Source: Oscillospiraceae bacterium
Lineage (GTDB): Bacteria; Bacillota; Clostridia; Oscillospirales; Acutalibacteraceae
Direction of reading: 5' to 3'
Length of the DNA stretch: 39,532 bases
NCBI GenBank assembly: GCA_015065765.1
Contig: SVPP01000021.1
Span: 1-39,532, forward strand
Part shown: piece after piece, positions 1 through 7,396 of the stretch
Numbering within the stretch: the stretch's first letter is position 1
Layout: each line of letters begins with the position of its first letter
Program-made: the position numbers and the translations under genes
Notes under the pieces: model-generated
Seen by the model: the letters and a program-made list of their open reading frames with translations, nothing else
Told to the model about the DNA's origin: nothing
The model's database searches: none

Positions 1-318
1 TGTATCCATCATACCGGGCATTGATGCTCTTGCACCTGAACGAACTGAAACAAGAAGGGGATTTTCTGTATCGCCGAACTTTTTGCCGACAACTTCTTCC
101 ATCTTAACGATGTATTCCATGATCTGAGCCTGGATTTCATCATTAATCTTTCTGCCGTCTTCGTAGTACTGTGTACATGCTTCTGTTGAGATTGTGAAGC
201 CCTGGGGAACAGGAAGACCGATGTGTGTCATTTCTGCAAGGTTTGCACCTTTACCACCGAGGAGTTCTCTCATGTCAGCGTTGCCTTCTGAGAACAGATA
301 AACAAACTTTTTACTCAT
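1..318 (-). CDS. ppdK: Pyruvate, phosphate dikinase, N-terminal part (runs off the window)
   Basis: The first 106 residues of pyruvate, phosphate dikinase, which interconverts PEP + AMP + PPi and pyruvate + ATP + Pi in the cytoplasm; in clostridia it often replaces or complements pyruvate kinase. The visible residues begin [12 protein letters not shown] and contain the conserved [10 protein letters not shown] stretch (about residues 22-31), [12 protein letters not shown] (34-45) and [16 protein letters not shown] (91-106), which are hallmark motifs of the N-terminal ATP-grasp domain. The ATG at 318 is preceded by GGAGG with good spacing. The catalytic phosphohistidine domain and the PEP/pyruvate TIM barrel lie outside the window. 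HPr lies 183 bp upstream in the same direction, but a likely terminator and a separate ppdK promoter lie between them. Identification is secure; only the length is unknown. Confidence 0.95.
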   Translation of the reverse strand, partial: MSKKFVYLFSEGNADMRELLGGKGANLAEMTHIGLPVPQGFTISTEACTQYYEDGRKINDEIQAQIMEYIVKMEEVVGKKFGDTENPLLVSVRSGARASMPGMMDT

Positions 319-358
319 GTTCTGTATACCTCCAATAAAATAATTAACAAATTTTTCT

Positions 359-400
359 CCCTGTTTTCACAGGGGTATTCCATTATAACATATAATGGAA
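359..400 (-). promoter_or_regulatory. ppdK promoter/operator: palindrome over the -10 box and a 5' leader hairpin
   Basis: On the minus strand TATAAT lies at 387-382 with an upstream TG extension (TGTTATAAT); the -35 match TGGAAA (410-405) is weak with a 17-nt spacer. A perfect 10-bp inverted repeat, TTCCATTATA (378-387) and TATAATGGAA (391-400) with a 3-nt centre, covers the -10 box, as expected for a repressor operator. A further half-site TAATGGAAG occurs at about 455-463. Just downstream, 359-374 can fold in the RNA as CCCTGT-GAAA-ACAGGG, which would place a GNRA-capped hairpin at or near the mRNA 5' end. The regulator is unknown. Confidence 0.55.
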
Positions 401-446
401 GTTTTTTCCATACATTTTTGAAATTTTTTCAAATGTACATTTATAA

Positions 447-491
447 AAAACAGCCCGTAATGGAAGATTTTTCCCACACAGGCGTTTTTTA
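447..491 (-). terminator. Probable terminator after the HPr gene
   Basis: Read on the minus strand, an A-rich arm ending in GCC (491-482) can pair with GGC-T-GTTTTTT (457-447), with one bulged T. A 4-bp GGAA/TTCC stem sits in the loop, and a T-run follows. The imperfect stem makes this a moderate call. Confidence 0.45.
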
Positions 492-501
492 ACATATTGA
501 A

Positions 502-765
502 TTACTCAGCAAAGCCTGATTCGACAAGTGCAACAAGTGCATTTACTGCTTCTTCTTCGTCTGCACCGCCAGCGATAATGCGGATGTCTGTACCACCCAT
601 AATACCGAGAGAAAGCACACCGAGAAGGCTCTTTGCATTTACTCTGCGCTCTTCCTTCTCAACCCAGATTGATGATTTGAACTCATTTGCTTTCTGGATG
701 AAGAATGTTGCAGGACGAGCGTGAAGACCTACCTGATTCTGAACTGTTACGTCTTTAACAAACAT
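502..765 (-). CDS. ptsH: HPr-family phosphocarrier protein
   Basis: An 87-residue HPr, the usual length. HPr accepts phosphate from PEP via Enzyme I on an active-site histidine and passes it to sugar-specific EIIA proteins; in Firmicutes it is also phosphorylated on a serine by HPr kinase for carbon catabolite control. Both sites are visible: His15 in VGLHARPAT (12-20) and Ser46 in NAKSLLGVLSLG (43-54). The ATG at 765 was chosen over an upstream in-frame ATG at 819 because the resulting protein has canonical HPr numbering and a GGGAG ribosome binding site lies 9 nt upstream. The next gene downstream is ppdK, an Enzyme I relative, but it appears to have its own promoter. Because His15 is present, this is HPr rather than Crh. 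It may be the general HPr or one of several paralogues. Confidence 0.93.
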   Translation of the reverse strand: MFVKDVTVQNQVGLHARPATFFIQKANEFKSSIWVEKEERRVNAKSLLGVLSLGIMGGTDIRIIAGGADEEEAVNALVALVESGFAE

Positions 766-854
766 ATCTGAAATCTCCCACCAATAAAATTTCTTCTTAA
801 CATACTGAAGATTTTGCACGATTGCGCACGTAGATACTTTAATATCTTGCCATT

Positions 855-882
855 ATTATATCACAAAACTTGTCCCCGTCAA
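855..882 (-). promoter_or_regulatory. Promoter for the HPr gene
   Basis: Minus-strand TTGACG (882-877), a 16-nt spacer and TATAAT (860-855). The predicted leader of about 80 nt contains a GC-rich inverted segment near 815-830. The rest of the roughly 370-bp gap between HPr and the next gene (766-1135) holds this promoter, the plus-strand candidate at 982-1010, and no coding sequence that I recognise. Confidence 0.7.
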
Positions 883-981
883 CATAAAAAATCGGTTTTT
901 GAAATAATTCATAGAGTGAAACAAACTCCGACAAAAACAAAAGCAAATGTTTGTATAAAATGCCCATTCCCAAGAGACATT

Positions 982-1010
982 TTGTGATATGTACCATATC
1001 AGGTTATTAT
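982..1010 (+). promoter_or_regulatory. Candidate promoter for the DUF5412/protease pair
   Basis: TTGTGA (982-987), a 17-nt spacer and TATTAT (1005-1010), followed by a leader of about 120 nt. A second possibility, TTGAAA (1085-1090) with a 15-nt spacer and TATAAT (1106-1111), would start transcription on top of the ribosome binding site and is less likely. Confidence 0.4.
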
Positions 1011-1135
1011 ATTCTATTCAGTTTACACAAAATTTGTACCTGTCTGTAAAAAGTCGCAAGAAATTTATGTGCATTTTGTCTGTATTGAAAATTGTATTTT
1101 TCTGTTATAATTATGAAAAGGAGTGTGTTAATGCA

Positions 1136-1498
1136 ATGAAAAGAAAAAAGATAGCCTTGGTGACCGTAACTGTGTCAATTCTCTTTACAGGCATCGTTTT
1201 TTGTGTTTACAACTTGTTTTTCAACACACAGATAATCAAATGACAGGAATATCTGACTGAAAGTATCTCTCCTGACAAAACGTATACGGTTACTGCTTAC
1301 TTGAACAGTGGCAGTGCTACATCAGATTTTTCTGTTCTCGGCAGAGTAAAAAACAACAAAACAGGCAAAGAGAAAAATATATATTGGCAGTATTCTTGTT
1401 CTGAAGCGGTTATCACATGGGCTGATGATAACACAGTTGTTATAAACGGCATTGAGCTTGATGTGCGAAATGATGTCTATGATTTCAGAAAAAACTAA
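1136..1498 (+). pseudogene. DUF5412-family membrane protein interrupted by an in-frame TGA
   Basis: Reading from ATG 1136 (AAAGGAG 12 nt upstream) gives a short N-terminus with one membrane segment (about residues 8-27), then TGA at 1241-1243. The same frame then continues without interruption to 1498. The downstream part has the features I associate with DUF5412: SPDKTYTVTAYLNSG, a KEKNIYWQYS stretch and an NGIELDVRNDVYDFR C-terminus. The two halves join in frame to about 120 residues, a normal length for the family, so the only visible lesion is one stop codon; a single-base change from GGA, CGA or AGA would explain it. TGA is a normal stop elsewhere in this window, so general recoding is unlikely. 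A sequencing error cannot be excluded. DUF5412 proteins have no established function. The protease gene begins 20 nt downstream and probably shares the transcript. Confidence 0.7.
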
Positions 1499-1518
1499 AA
1501 GCAAAGGAGCATATTCAG

Positions 1519-3159
1519 GTGAATAAAATTATTTCAATTATACTTTCTCTTATCACTACCTTTTCGGGACTTTTCATGGTACCCGTTCAGGAAATCCCCT
1601 CTTACATTGACAAGATAGAAGAAGAAAGCATATATCAGATTACAGAAAATGCAGGATTCATAAAAGATACCATTCTTGTGATCTTCAAAGAGGATGCTTC
1701 TGCTTTTGATAAGCTTTCTGTTATTGCAAAGGCTGACGGAATGTATGCAGGAAAAATCTCTGATTTCAATATGTATATCATCAGAACAAAGCTTGACGGT
1801 TTGGAAGACGCAGACAAGCTTTGCAAAAATCTCACAAGCCTTGACAGTGTTCTGCTTGCAAGTATATGCCCCGTAAAAAAGCTTGAAGAGCAATATACTC
1901 CCGATGATCCTTTTAACGATGAAAACGGATATTGGAGCTCTGATTGGGATGACGAAAAACCTGACGGAAACAACTGGCACATCGAAGCAATTGATGCTCG
2001 CGGTGCATGGGGATACAGCAGTCTGCTCTCACATATAAACTTAGGTGTTATTGACGGCGGTTTTGACACAGACCACGAGGAGCTTTCAGACAAAATCACA
2101 TTTCCTTCAAAACGTGAAGAAAGAAGAAACAGGCCTAACCACCACGGAACTCATGTTGCAGGAATTATTGCTGCAGAGCAGGATAACGGTGTAGGCATCA
2201 GCGGTATCTGCCCTGATTCAACACTTATCTGCACAGACTGGTCACCCAGTGACGGTCAGTTATGGATAGGTGACCTTGAAATTCTGAACGGCTTCAAAAA
2301 GGTTGTAAAGGCGGGAGCGAAGGTTATCAACTTCTCTGTGGGAAGTTCAGGCTCGATTGCCGGCGATTCCTACAAATACCCCTCAATCGTTACAAACTTT
2401 GATGCTCTGCTTTATTCATATGCTATGGGAAATCTTCTCAGCAAAGGTTATGACTTCGTTGTTGTTCAGTCTGCAGGCAACGGAAATGACGAAGGGTATG
2501 CAGTGGAGGCTGAGCAGAATGGTATTTTCTCCTGCATAACTGAAAAGAATGCCTTTCTCCCTTTCAGGAATATTGAAGCAAAAGACCTTCTTGACAGAAT
2601 TGTTATAGTGGGCAGTGCTGAATTAAGTGACAGCGGTTATGTTCAGGCATCATCATCAAATGTGGGCGACAGAGTTGATATCTGCGCACCCGGCGGTGAT
2701 ATTTTCAGCTGCACAAAGGATGACACATATCTGAGAAAATCAGGCACATCAATGGCAGCTCCCGTTGTCACAGGTGTTGCAGGTCTTGTTTGGTCAGCAA
2801 ACGAAAACCTTACAGGAGCCGAAGTAAAAGAAATAGTCTGCAAAAACACACGCGATCTCGTGCCGCCTTCAAACGAAAATCATTTTGATTTCCTTGGTTA
2901 TCAGGCATATCCTATGGTCAATGCTAAAATGGCGGTAGAAGCTGCCTTATTGATGAAAGATGGCTACTGCAATGTTTTTGTAACAACAGGAAGCAAAGAA
3001 GAAGTTACGTTCACGGACGAAAACGGTAACGAGTTTATCTTTGAAACAAATTACAGCGGATCGCTCTCATGCGTTCTCAAAGAAGGTAACTATGAAGTGA
3101 AAACAGAAAGCACCGTAAAAAATGTTGTGGTGCGTGAAAACGAAGATATTATAATGTAA
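1519..3159 (+). CDS. Secreted subtilisin-like serine protease (S8 family)
   Basis: A 546-residue subtilase with an N-terminal hydrophobic signal sequence (about residues 3-22). The catalytic triad is complete: Asp179 in LGVIDGGFDTDHEEL, His209 in NHHGTHVAGI and Ser411 in SGTSMAAPVVTG; the oxyanion Asn321 lies in QSAGNGND. Residues of about 45-120 resemble an inhibitor-like propeptide. The C-terminal roughly 70 residues (480-546) form a beta-rich tail after the protease domain, with no LPXTG or membrane anchor, so the enzyme is probably released or loosely cell-associated. Start GTG 1519 has AAAGGAG 9 nt upstream. It follows the broken DUF5412 gene by 20 nt and ends at a strong bidirectional terminator. 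Likely role: extracellular protein degradation or processing; the substrate is unknown. Confidence 0.9.
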   Translation: MNKIISIILSLITTFSGLFMVPVQEIPSYIDKIEEESIYQITENAGFIKDTILVIFKEDASAFDKLSVIAKADGMYAGKISDFNMYIIRTKLDGLEDADKLCKNLTSLDSVLLASICPVKKLEEQYTPDDPFNDENGYWSSDWDDEKPDGNNWHIEAIDARGAWGYSSLLSHINLGVIDGGFDTDHEELSDKITFPSKREERRNRPNHHGTHVAGIIAAEQDNGVGISGICPDSTLICTDWSPSDGQLWIGDLEILNGFKKVVKAGAKVINFSVGSSGSIAGDSYKYPSIVTNFDALLYSYAMGNLLSKGYDFVVVQSAGNGNDEGYAVEAEQNGIFSCITEKNAFLPFRNIEAKDLLDRIVIVGSAELSDSGYVQASSSNVGDRVDICAPGGDIFSCTKDDTYLRKSGTSMAAPVVTGVAGLVWSANENLTGAEVKEIVCKNTRDLVPPSNENHFDFLGYQAYPMVNAKMAVEAALLMKDGYCNVFVTTGSKEEVTFTDENGNEFIFETNYSGSLSCVLKEGNYEVKTESTVKNVVVRENEDIIM

Positions 3160-3167
3160 AAAAAGAC

Positions 3168-3198
3168 ATTACCCGAAAAAAAGAATTTTTCGGGTGAT
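3168..3198. terminator. Bidirectional intrinsic terminator between the protease gene and cysK
   Basis: A 13-bp stem with core ACCCGAAAAA (3171-3180) / TTTTTCGGGT (3186-3195), a 5-nt loop and AT-rich extensions. It has A-runs to the left and T-runs to the right, so it can serve both converging transcripts. Confidence 0.88.
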
Positions 3199-3207
3199 AA
3201 TTTTTAT

Positions 3208-4134
3208 TCAGAACAAATCAGTTGAAAGATATCTGTCTCCTGTGTCGGGAAGGAGGACAACAATCGTCTTACCTTCACTTTCGGGGGATTTTGCTTTTTC
3301 TATAGCAGCATGAAGTGCAGCACCTGAGGAAATGCCCACAAGCAAGCCCTCTTTTTTCGCAAGAAGTCTTGCACTGTCATACGCTTCTTCCTCAGTGACA
3401 CAAACGACTTCATCAAAAACATCTGTATTGAGAACCTCAGGAACAAAACCTGCACCGATGCCTTGCAAACCGTGCTTTCCGCTTTTGCCCTCGGACAGTA
3501 CAGGAGAATTTTTCGGTTCTGCTGCAACGATTTTTATATCAGGATTTTTACTTTTAAGATACTCGCCTGTTCCCGTAATCGTTCCGCCTGTACCCACACC
3601 TGCAACAAAAACATCAACTTCACCGTCAGTGTCCTCATAAATCTCAGGACCTGTGGTAAGAAAATGAGCCTTCGGATTTGAGGGATTTACAAACTGACCA
3701 GCAACAATGCTTCCGGGAATTTCCTTTTTAAGCTCCTCTGCTTTTTCGATCGCACCTGTCATACCGAGACTTCCGTCTGTAAGCACAAGCTCCGCGCCGT
3801 AAGCTGCAATAAGCTTTCTTCTTTCCACAGACATTGTATCAGGCATAACAATAATCAATCTGTATCCTCTGGATGCTGCAACCATGGCAAGTCCGATACC
3901 CGTATTACCTGAGGTCGGTTCAATAATCACTGAGCCTTCCTTTAAAACCCCCGCTTCCGCTGCATCATTAATCATCTGCACTGCTACCCTGTCTTTTACA
4001 GAGCCCGCAGGATTGAGATATTCCAGCTTTGCAAGAAGTCTCCCTTTTAAATTAAATTCTTTTTCAATATTCGTCAGTTCAACAAGCGGTGTTTTCCCCA
4101 CAAGCTCGTCTGCTGATTTATATATTTTTGACAT
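3208..4134 (-). CDS. cysK: Cysteine synthase A (O-acetylserine sulfhydrylase)
   Basis: A 308-residue PLP enzyme that makes L-cysteine from O-acetylserine and sulfide. Diagnostic features are the PLP lysine Lys47 in NPAGSVKDR (41-49), the substrate-binding loop EPTSGNTGIGLA (72-83), the glycine-rich phosphate-binding loop VGTGGTITGTG and the closing LLPDTGDRYLSTDLF. I chose ATG 4134 because AGGTGA lies 5 nt upstream and the protein then begins MSKIYKSADEL, like known CysK. An in-frame GTG at 4143 overlaps the stop of the preceding gene but has poorer spacing. The gene is translationally coupled to yfcE and is the last cistron of a run (deacetylase, GH2, yfcE, cysK) that ends at the terminator at 3168-3198. 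No T-box or SAM/cysteine-related leader is visible, since the gene lies directly behind yfcE. Confidence 0.95.
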   Translation of the reverse strand: MSKIYKSADELVGKTPLVELTNIEKEFNLKGRLLAKLEYLNPAGSVKDRVAVQMINDAAEAGVLKEGSVIIEPTSGNTGIGLAMVAASRGYRLIIVMPDTMSVERRKLIAAYGAELVLTDGSLGMTGAIEKAEELKKEIPGSIVAGQFVNPSNPKAHFLTTGPEIYEDTDGEVDVFVAGVGTGGTITGTGEYLKSKNPDIKIVAAEPKNSPVLSEGKSGKHGLQGIGAGFVPEVLNTDVFDEVVCVTEEEAYDSARLLAKKEGLLVGISSGAALHAAIEKAKSPESEGKTIVVLLPDTGDRYLSTDLF

Positions 4135-4139
4135 TTGCT

Positions 4140-4679
4140 TCACCTGTATTCTTTAATAACATTCCCCTCAAAGTCTTTCCATATGAAAGTACTGTTTTCA
4201 AGTATCATGTAACCATGGTGGCTCTCCTCTTTAGGAATGGACACCGAACCGGGGTTCATGTAAATATATTTTTCGTGCTCGACACATTTCGGCACGTGAG
4301 TGTGACCATGAAGAAGAATGTTACCATCTGCGAGAGGCGGTAAATTATTCTCATTGAAATTATGCCCATGAGTGAGATAAATCATTCTCCTGCCCTCGCT
4401 GATAATTGCATAATCTGCAAGAATCGGGAAAGACAGAACCATCTGGTCAACCTCTGTATCACAATTTCCTCTTACGGCGAGAATTTTGTTCTTCAGAGGA
4501 TTGAGGAGCTCTATGACCTTTTTCGGTGCATAATCCTTCGGCAAGTCGTTTCTCGGTCCGTGATAAAGAATGTCACCTAAAAGCACAAGCTTATCTGCAT
4601 TTTCTTTTTCATAACTTTCAATCATTTTTTTACAGTAATACTCAGAGCCATGTATATCTGACGCTATAAAATATTTCAT
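4140..4679 (-). CDS. yfcE: YfcE-type metal-dependent phosphodiesterase
   Basis: A 179-residue calcineurin-like phosphoesterase close in pattern to E. coli YfcE. Metal ligands are visible: Asp8 and His10 in ASDIHGS, Asp36 in LLGDILYHGPRN, Asn72 in VRGNCDTEVDQ, His104 in THGHNF, and His126/His128 in LLHGHTHVP. The family segments GPRNDLPKDYAPKKV and MNPGSVSIPK are also present. YfcE homologues hydrolyse phosphodiester model substrates in vitro; the physiological substrate is not established. The start lies 3 nt after the GH2 stop with GAGGA inside the GH2 3' end, and the stop overlaps the cysK ribosome-binding region, so it is translationally coupled on both sides. Confidence 0.9.
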   Translation of the reverse strand: MKYFIASDIHGSEYYCKKMIESYEKENADKLVLLGDILYHGPRNDLPKDYAPKKVIELLNPLKNKILAVRGNCDTEVDQMVLSFPILADYAIISEGRRMIYLTHGHNFNENNLPPLADGNILLHGHTHVPKCVEHEKYIYMNPGSVSIPKEESHHGYMILENSTFIWKDFEGNVIKEYR

Positions 4680-4682
4680 TTT

Positions 4683-6383
4683 TCAGTCCTCGATTGCTGC
4701 TTTCCTTGAATTTATCTTTCTGAAAATTTCAGTATCAAATTTAGGGGTTCTGTCGTAATAATAAAGCCCGTTCTGCTCCTGCTCGATATCATAAAGCTGA
4801 GTATAGCAGAATCCGAACATTCTGTTGTTATCAAGAAGAGCATCTGTAAGCCCTTTATATCTTGCGATAAACTCCTCTTCTGTCTTCGGCGCAGTGCCAT
4901 AGCCCCAGTCTCTTTCACCGGGATTGATGGACCACTGAATTCCGCCATATTCACTGACAAATGTAGCTTCACCCTTGTAATGTTGGCGGTCTGAAAACTT
5001 ATCAACAAGCACACCTTCTGTCATAAGCTTATCGTATCGCTCCTTGATAACCTCAGGCTCCTGATCATAATCATGCACATCAAATATATCTGTTTCAACG
5101 TGGAAGTTACCGCTCGTATCAATACAGGGACGGGTTTCGTCAACGTGCTTTGTAGCGTTATAAATGTTTCTGATGTATTCGTCATTCTGGCGTCTTCCTT
5201 CAACATCCCATGTTTCATTGAAGGGACACCAACCGATAATTGACGGGTGGTTGAAATCTCTCTCAACACATTCAAGCCATTGAGGAAGAAAAATCTCAAG
5301 TGACTGATAGCTTGAATAATCAGCACCCCAGTTTGCAAATTCTCCCCATACGATGTAGCCGAGTCTGTCACAATGATACAGAAATCTCGGTTCAAAAACC
5401 TTCTGATGAAGTCTTGCGCCGTTGAAGCCTACATCCATTGAAATTTTAATATCATTTATAAGATCTTCTTCTGTAGGTGCTGTATAGATTCCATCAGGAT
5501 AAAAGCCTTGATCAAGAACAAGTCTTTGAAAAACAGACTTTCCGTTAATTAAGAATTTATATCCGTCAAGCTTTACGTTTCTCAGGCCGAAATAGCTTTT
5601 TACTTCGTCATCACCGAATGTCAGTTCAAGGTCATAAAGTCTGCCCTTGCCAACTTCCCAGAGATGAATCTCACTGAGTGCAATCTCTCCCGTTACATTT
5701 TTTTCTGTTTTTTTGCTGAAAGTGCCCATTTCCTTGCCGTCATAGAAAGCTTTCGCTTCAAAAGTTCCGTTCCCCTCAACAACTGCAGAAACAGTTACCG
5801 TTCCATTAAGGTAATCAGGAAAAATTTTGAAGCTCTTTATATAATTTTTCGGCACAAACTCAAGCCATACAGTCTGCCATATACCCGTTGTTCTTGTATA
5901 ATCACAGCCTCTCGAATAATATTCACGGCACTGCTTGCCTATAGGCTGAAGAGGACTTCTCACATCGTCAACCGCATACACAACAAGCGTATTTTCACCC
6001 TCTGTGAGTAAGTCTGTTATGTCAAATTTAAATGAAGAATAACCGCCCTTATGTGAGCCCGCTTCCTTACCGTTGATAAAAACTTTTGTAAGATAATCAA
6101 CCGCACCGAAATGAAGAAGAATTCTTCCCTCGAGTTGTTTTTCAGTAATATTTATTTTTCTTCTGTACCATACAGCAGGAATAAAATCCACATGCTCTAT
6201 ACCTGAAAGCTTACTTTCAGGGCAAAACGGAACAATAATTTTTCTTTCCCATTCTTCTCTCTGCAAAATACCTGTTTCAAGCTTGCTTCTGCCGAAATCA
6301 AATTCAAAATCCCATTCACCATTAAGATTTTCCCATGTTTTTCTTTCAAACTGAGGAAACGGATGTTCACTTCTCGGAATCAT
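4683..6383 (-). CDS. Glycoside hydrolase family 2 enzyme (beta-galactosidase/beta-glucuronidase type)
   Basis: A 566-residue GH2 protein without a signal peptide, hence cytoplasmic. Domains in order: sugar-binding jelly roll (about 1-178; YRRKINIT, NTLVVYAVDD, RTTGIWQTVWLE), an immunoglobulin-like beta sandwich (about 180-270) and a TIM barrel (about 275-566). Catalytic residues by motif: acid/base Glu390 in GWCPFNETW and nucleophile Glu478 in FVSEYGG. It is much shorter than LacZ and lacks extra C-terminal beta domains, as in the small GH2 forms common in gut clostridia; exact specificity (galactose, glucuronic acid, mannose or arabinose) cannot be read from sequence. Start ATG 6383 was preferred to an upstream GTG (6395) because AAAGG lies about 11 nt before it. 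It lies 40 nt behind the deacetylase and 3 nt ahead of yfcE. Confidence 0.88.
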   Translation of the reverse strand: MIPRSEHPFPQFERKTWENLNGEWDFEFDFGRSKLETGILQREEWERKIIVPFCPESKLSGIEHVDFIPAVWYRRKINITEKQLEGRILLHFGAVDYLTKVFINGKEAGSHKGGYSSFKFDITDLLTEGENTLVVYAVDDVRSPLQPIGKQCREYYSRGCDYTRTTGIWQTVWLEFVPKNYIKSFKIFPDYLNGTVTVSAVVEGNGTFEAKAFYDGKEMGTFSKKTEKNVTGEIALSEIHLWEVGKGRLYDLELTFGDDEVKSYFGLRNVKLDGYKFLINGKSVFQRLVLDQGFYPDGIYTAPTEEDLINDIKISMDVGFNGARLHQKVFEPRFLYHCDRLGYIVWGEFANWGADYSSYQSLEIFLPQWLECVERDFNHPSIIGWCPFNETWDVEGRRQNDEYIRNIYNATKHVDETRPCIDTSGNFHVETDIFDVHDYDQEPEVIKERYDKLMTEGVLVDKFSDRQHYKGEATFVSEYGGIQWSINPGERDWGYGTAPKTEEEFIARYKGLTDALLDNNRMFGFCYTQLYDIEQEQNGLYYYDRTPKFDTEIFRKINSRKAAIED

Positions 6384-6423
6384 TTTTTCACACACCTTTT
6401 GCCTTTTTTATAATCTTATCAAT

Positions 6424-7203
6424 TTATTTTTCCGTTGTCAATGTTTCGCACAGAAATTGCTTTCCCGTATGGTCAATAGAATATCCGCTTTTGTAGATGA
6501 GATTTTCAACCGTCACAAACTTATAGCCTTCTGACGACAACTTTTCGAGGATTTTCCCCAGTGCCTCAGGTGTATTGAGTGCTGCATTGTGAAAAAGCAC
6601 AATCGAACCGTTTTTCACGTTATTTACAACTCTGTTATAGATTTCATCCGCCGATAAATCCTTCCAATCGAGAGAATCCACATCCCACTGAATTGTATAC
6701 ATTCCCAGCGAATTTACACATTCAATAAGCGAATTACTGTAGTCTCCGTAAGGCGGTCTTATGAGCGTTGGTGTCTTCTTTGTAATTTTTGCGATTTTTT
6801 CGTTACAAAGATTAATTTCCTGTTTCATCCCCTCCTCTGACAGTTGTGGAAGATTGGGATGTGTGTTTGAATGATTCTGAATACTGTGACCTGCATCAGA
6901 CAGTGCTTTTACGCTTTCAGGATATTTATCAACCCAGCTTCCCACAAGAAAAAAAGTTGCCTTTGCTTTATATTTTCCGAGAGTGTCAATCAAATCCTGA
7001 GTGTCCTCGTTTCCCCACGCAGCGTCAAATGTAAGTGCAACACACTTCTTTTCACTGTCTACGCAATAAATAGGCAACAGTCTTGACTGTGCAATTGTTG
7101 CTACCGCACCTTTACTTATCCCGAAAATTCCCAGAGTAATAACCAGCACAAGCAAAAAACAGATAAGTGCCAGTGTCTTCTTTGTCAGAAAAATAGTTTT
7201 CAT
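6424..7203 (-). CDS. Membrane-anchored polysaccharide deacetylase (CE4, PdaB-like)
   Basis: A 259-residue carbohydrate esterase family 4 protein with an N-terminal membrane anchor (about residues 9-29) and an outward-facing NodB domain. Conserved motifs: ALTFDAAWGNEDT (Asp60 is the presumed base), the metal-binding NHSNTHPN (His111, His115), RPPYG (149-153), WDVDSLDW (173-180) and LFHN (His205). The AAWGN variant of motif 1 is typical of the PdaB-like, often sporulation-associated group, which acts on peptidoglycan or related N-acetylated glycans. Start ATG 7203 follows a GAAAGGAAG site; an in-frame ATG at 7260 has no ribosome binding site. It heads the minus-strand run that continues into GH2, yfcE and cysK. 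Confidence 0.87.
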   Translation of the reverse strand: MKTIFLTKKTLALICFLLVLVITLGIFGISKGAVATIAQSRLLPIYCVDSEKKCVALTFDAAWGNEDTQDLIDTLGKYKAKATFFLVGSWVDKYPESVKALSDAGHSIQNHSNTHPNLPQLSEEGMKQEINLCNEKIAKITKKTPTLIRPPYGDYSNSLIECVNSLGMYTIQWDVDSLDWKDLSADEIYNRVVNNVKNGSIVLFHNAALNTPEALGKILEKLSSEGYKFVTVENLIYKSGYSIDHTGKQFLCETLTTEK

Positions 7204-7260
7204 TTTTTCTTCTTTCCTTTCATAGTTTTTATTAAATTCTATTCGGATTTTCTTGTCCAT

Positions 7261-7287
7261 AAAACCAAATTAAAAAACTTTGGTTTT
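7261..7287. repeat. 9-bp inverted repeat in the divergent promoter region
   Basis: AAAACCAAA (7261-7269) and TTTGGTTTT (7279-7287), separated by 9 nt, between the divergent deacetylase and NUDIX genes and 5 nt upstream of the NUDIX -35 box. It could be an operator for one or both promoters. Confidence 0.4.
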
Positions 7288-7292
7288 CCTAC

Positions 7293-7321
7293 TTGTATTT
7301 TCCTTTGAAAATTAGTATAAT
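7293..7321 (+). promoter_or_regulatory. Promoter of the NUDIX operon
   Basis: TTGTAT (7293-7298), a 17-nt spacer and a perfect TATAAT (7316-7321). The predicted start near 7328 leaves a leader of about 70 nt before the GAGGAG site. Confidence 0.7.
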
Positions 7322-7396
7322 ATCAACATATTATGTTATCGTGTAGTGTTGTCTGTTATCAGACGGTGGAAAAACACTGCACCCAGAGGAGAAAAA

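Noticed and set aside
502-765. Crh (catabolite-repression HPr) instead of HPr
   Set aside because: The active-site His15 is present, whereas Crh has Gln there.
1241-1243. TGA as selenocysteine or glycine codon in the DUF5412 gene
   Set aside because: TGA is used as a normal stop elsewhere in the window, no stable stem-loop resembling a bacterial SECIS is seen just after it, and DUF5412 is not a known selenoprotein.
6384-6395. GTG 6395 as the GH2 start
   Set aside because: It would overlap its own ribosome binding site; ATG 6383 has correct spacing.
7204-7396. A promoter for the polysaccharide deacetylase in the divergent region
   Set aside because: A TATACT-like -10 box near 7311-7316 on the minus strand lacks an acceptable -35 match, so I do not report it as a feature.
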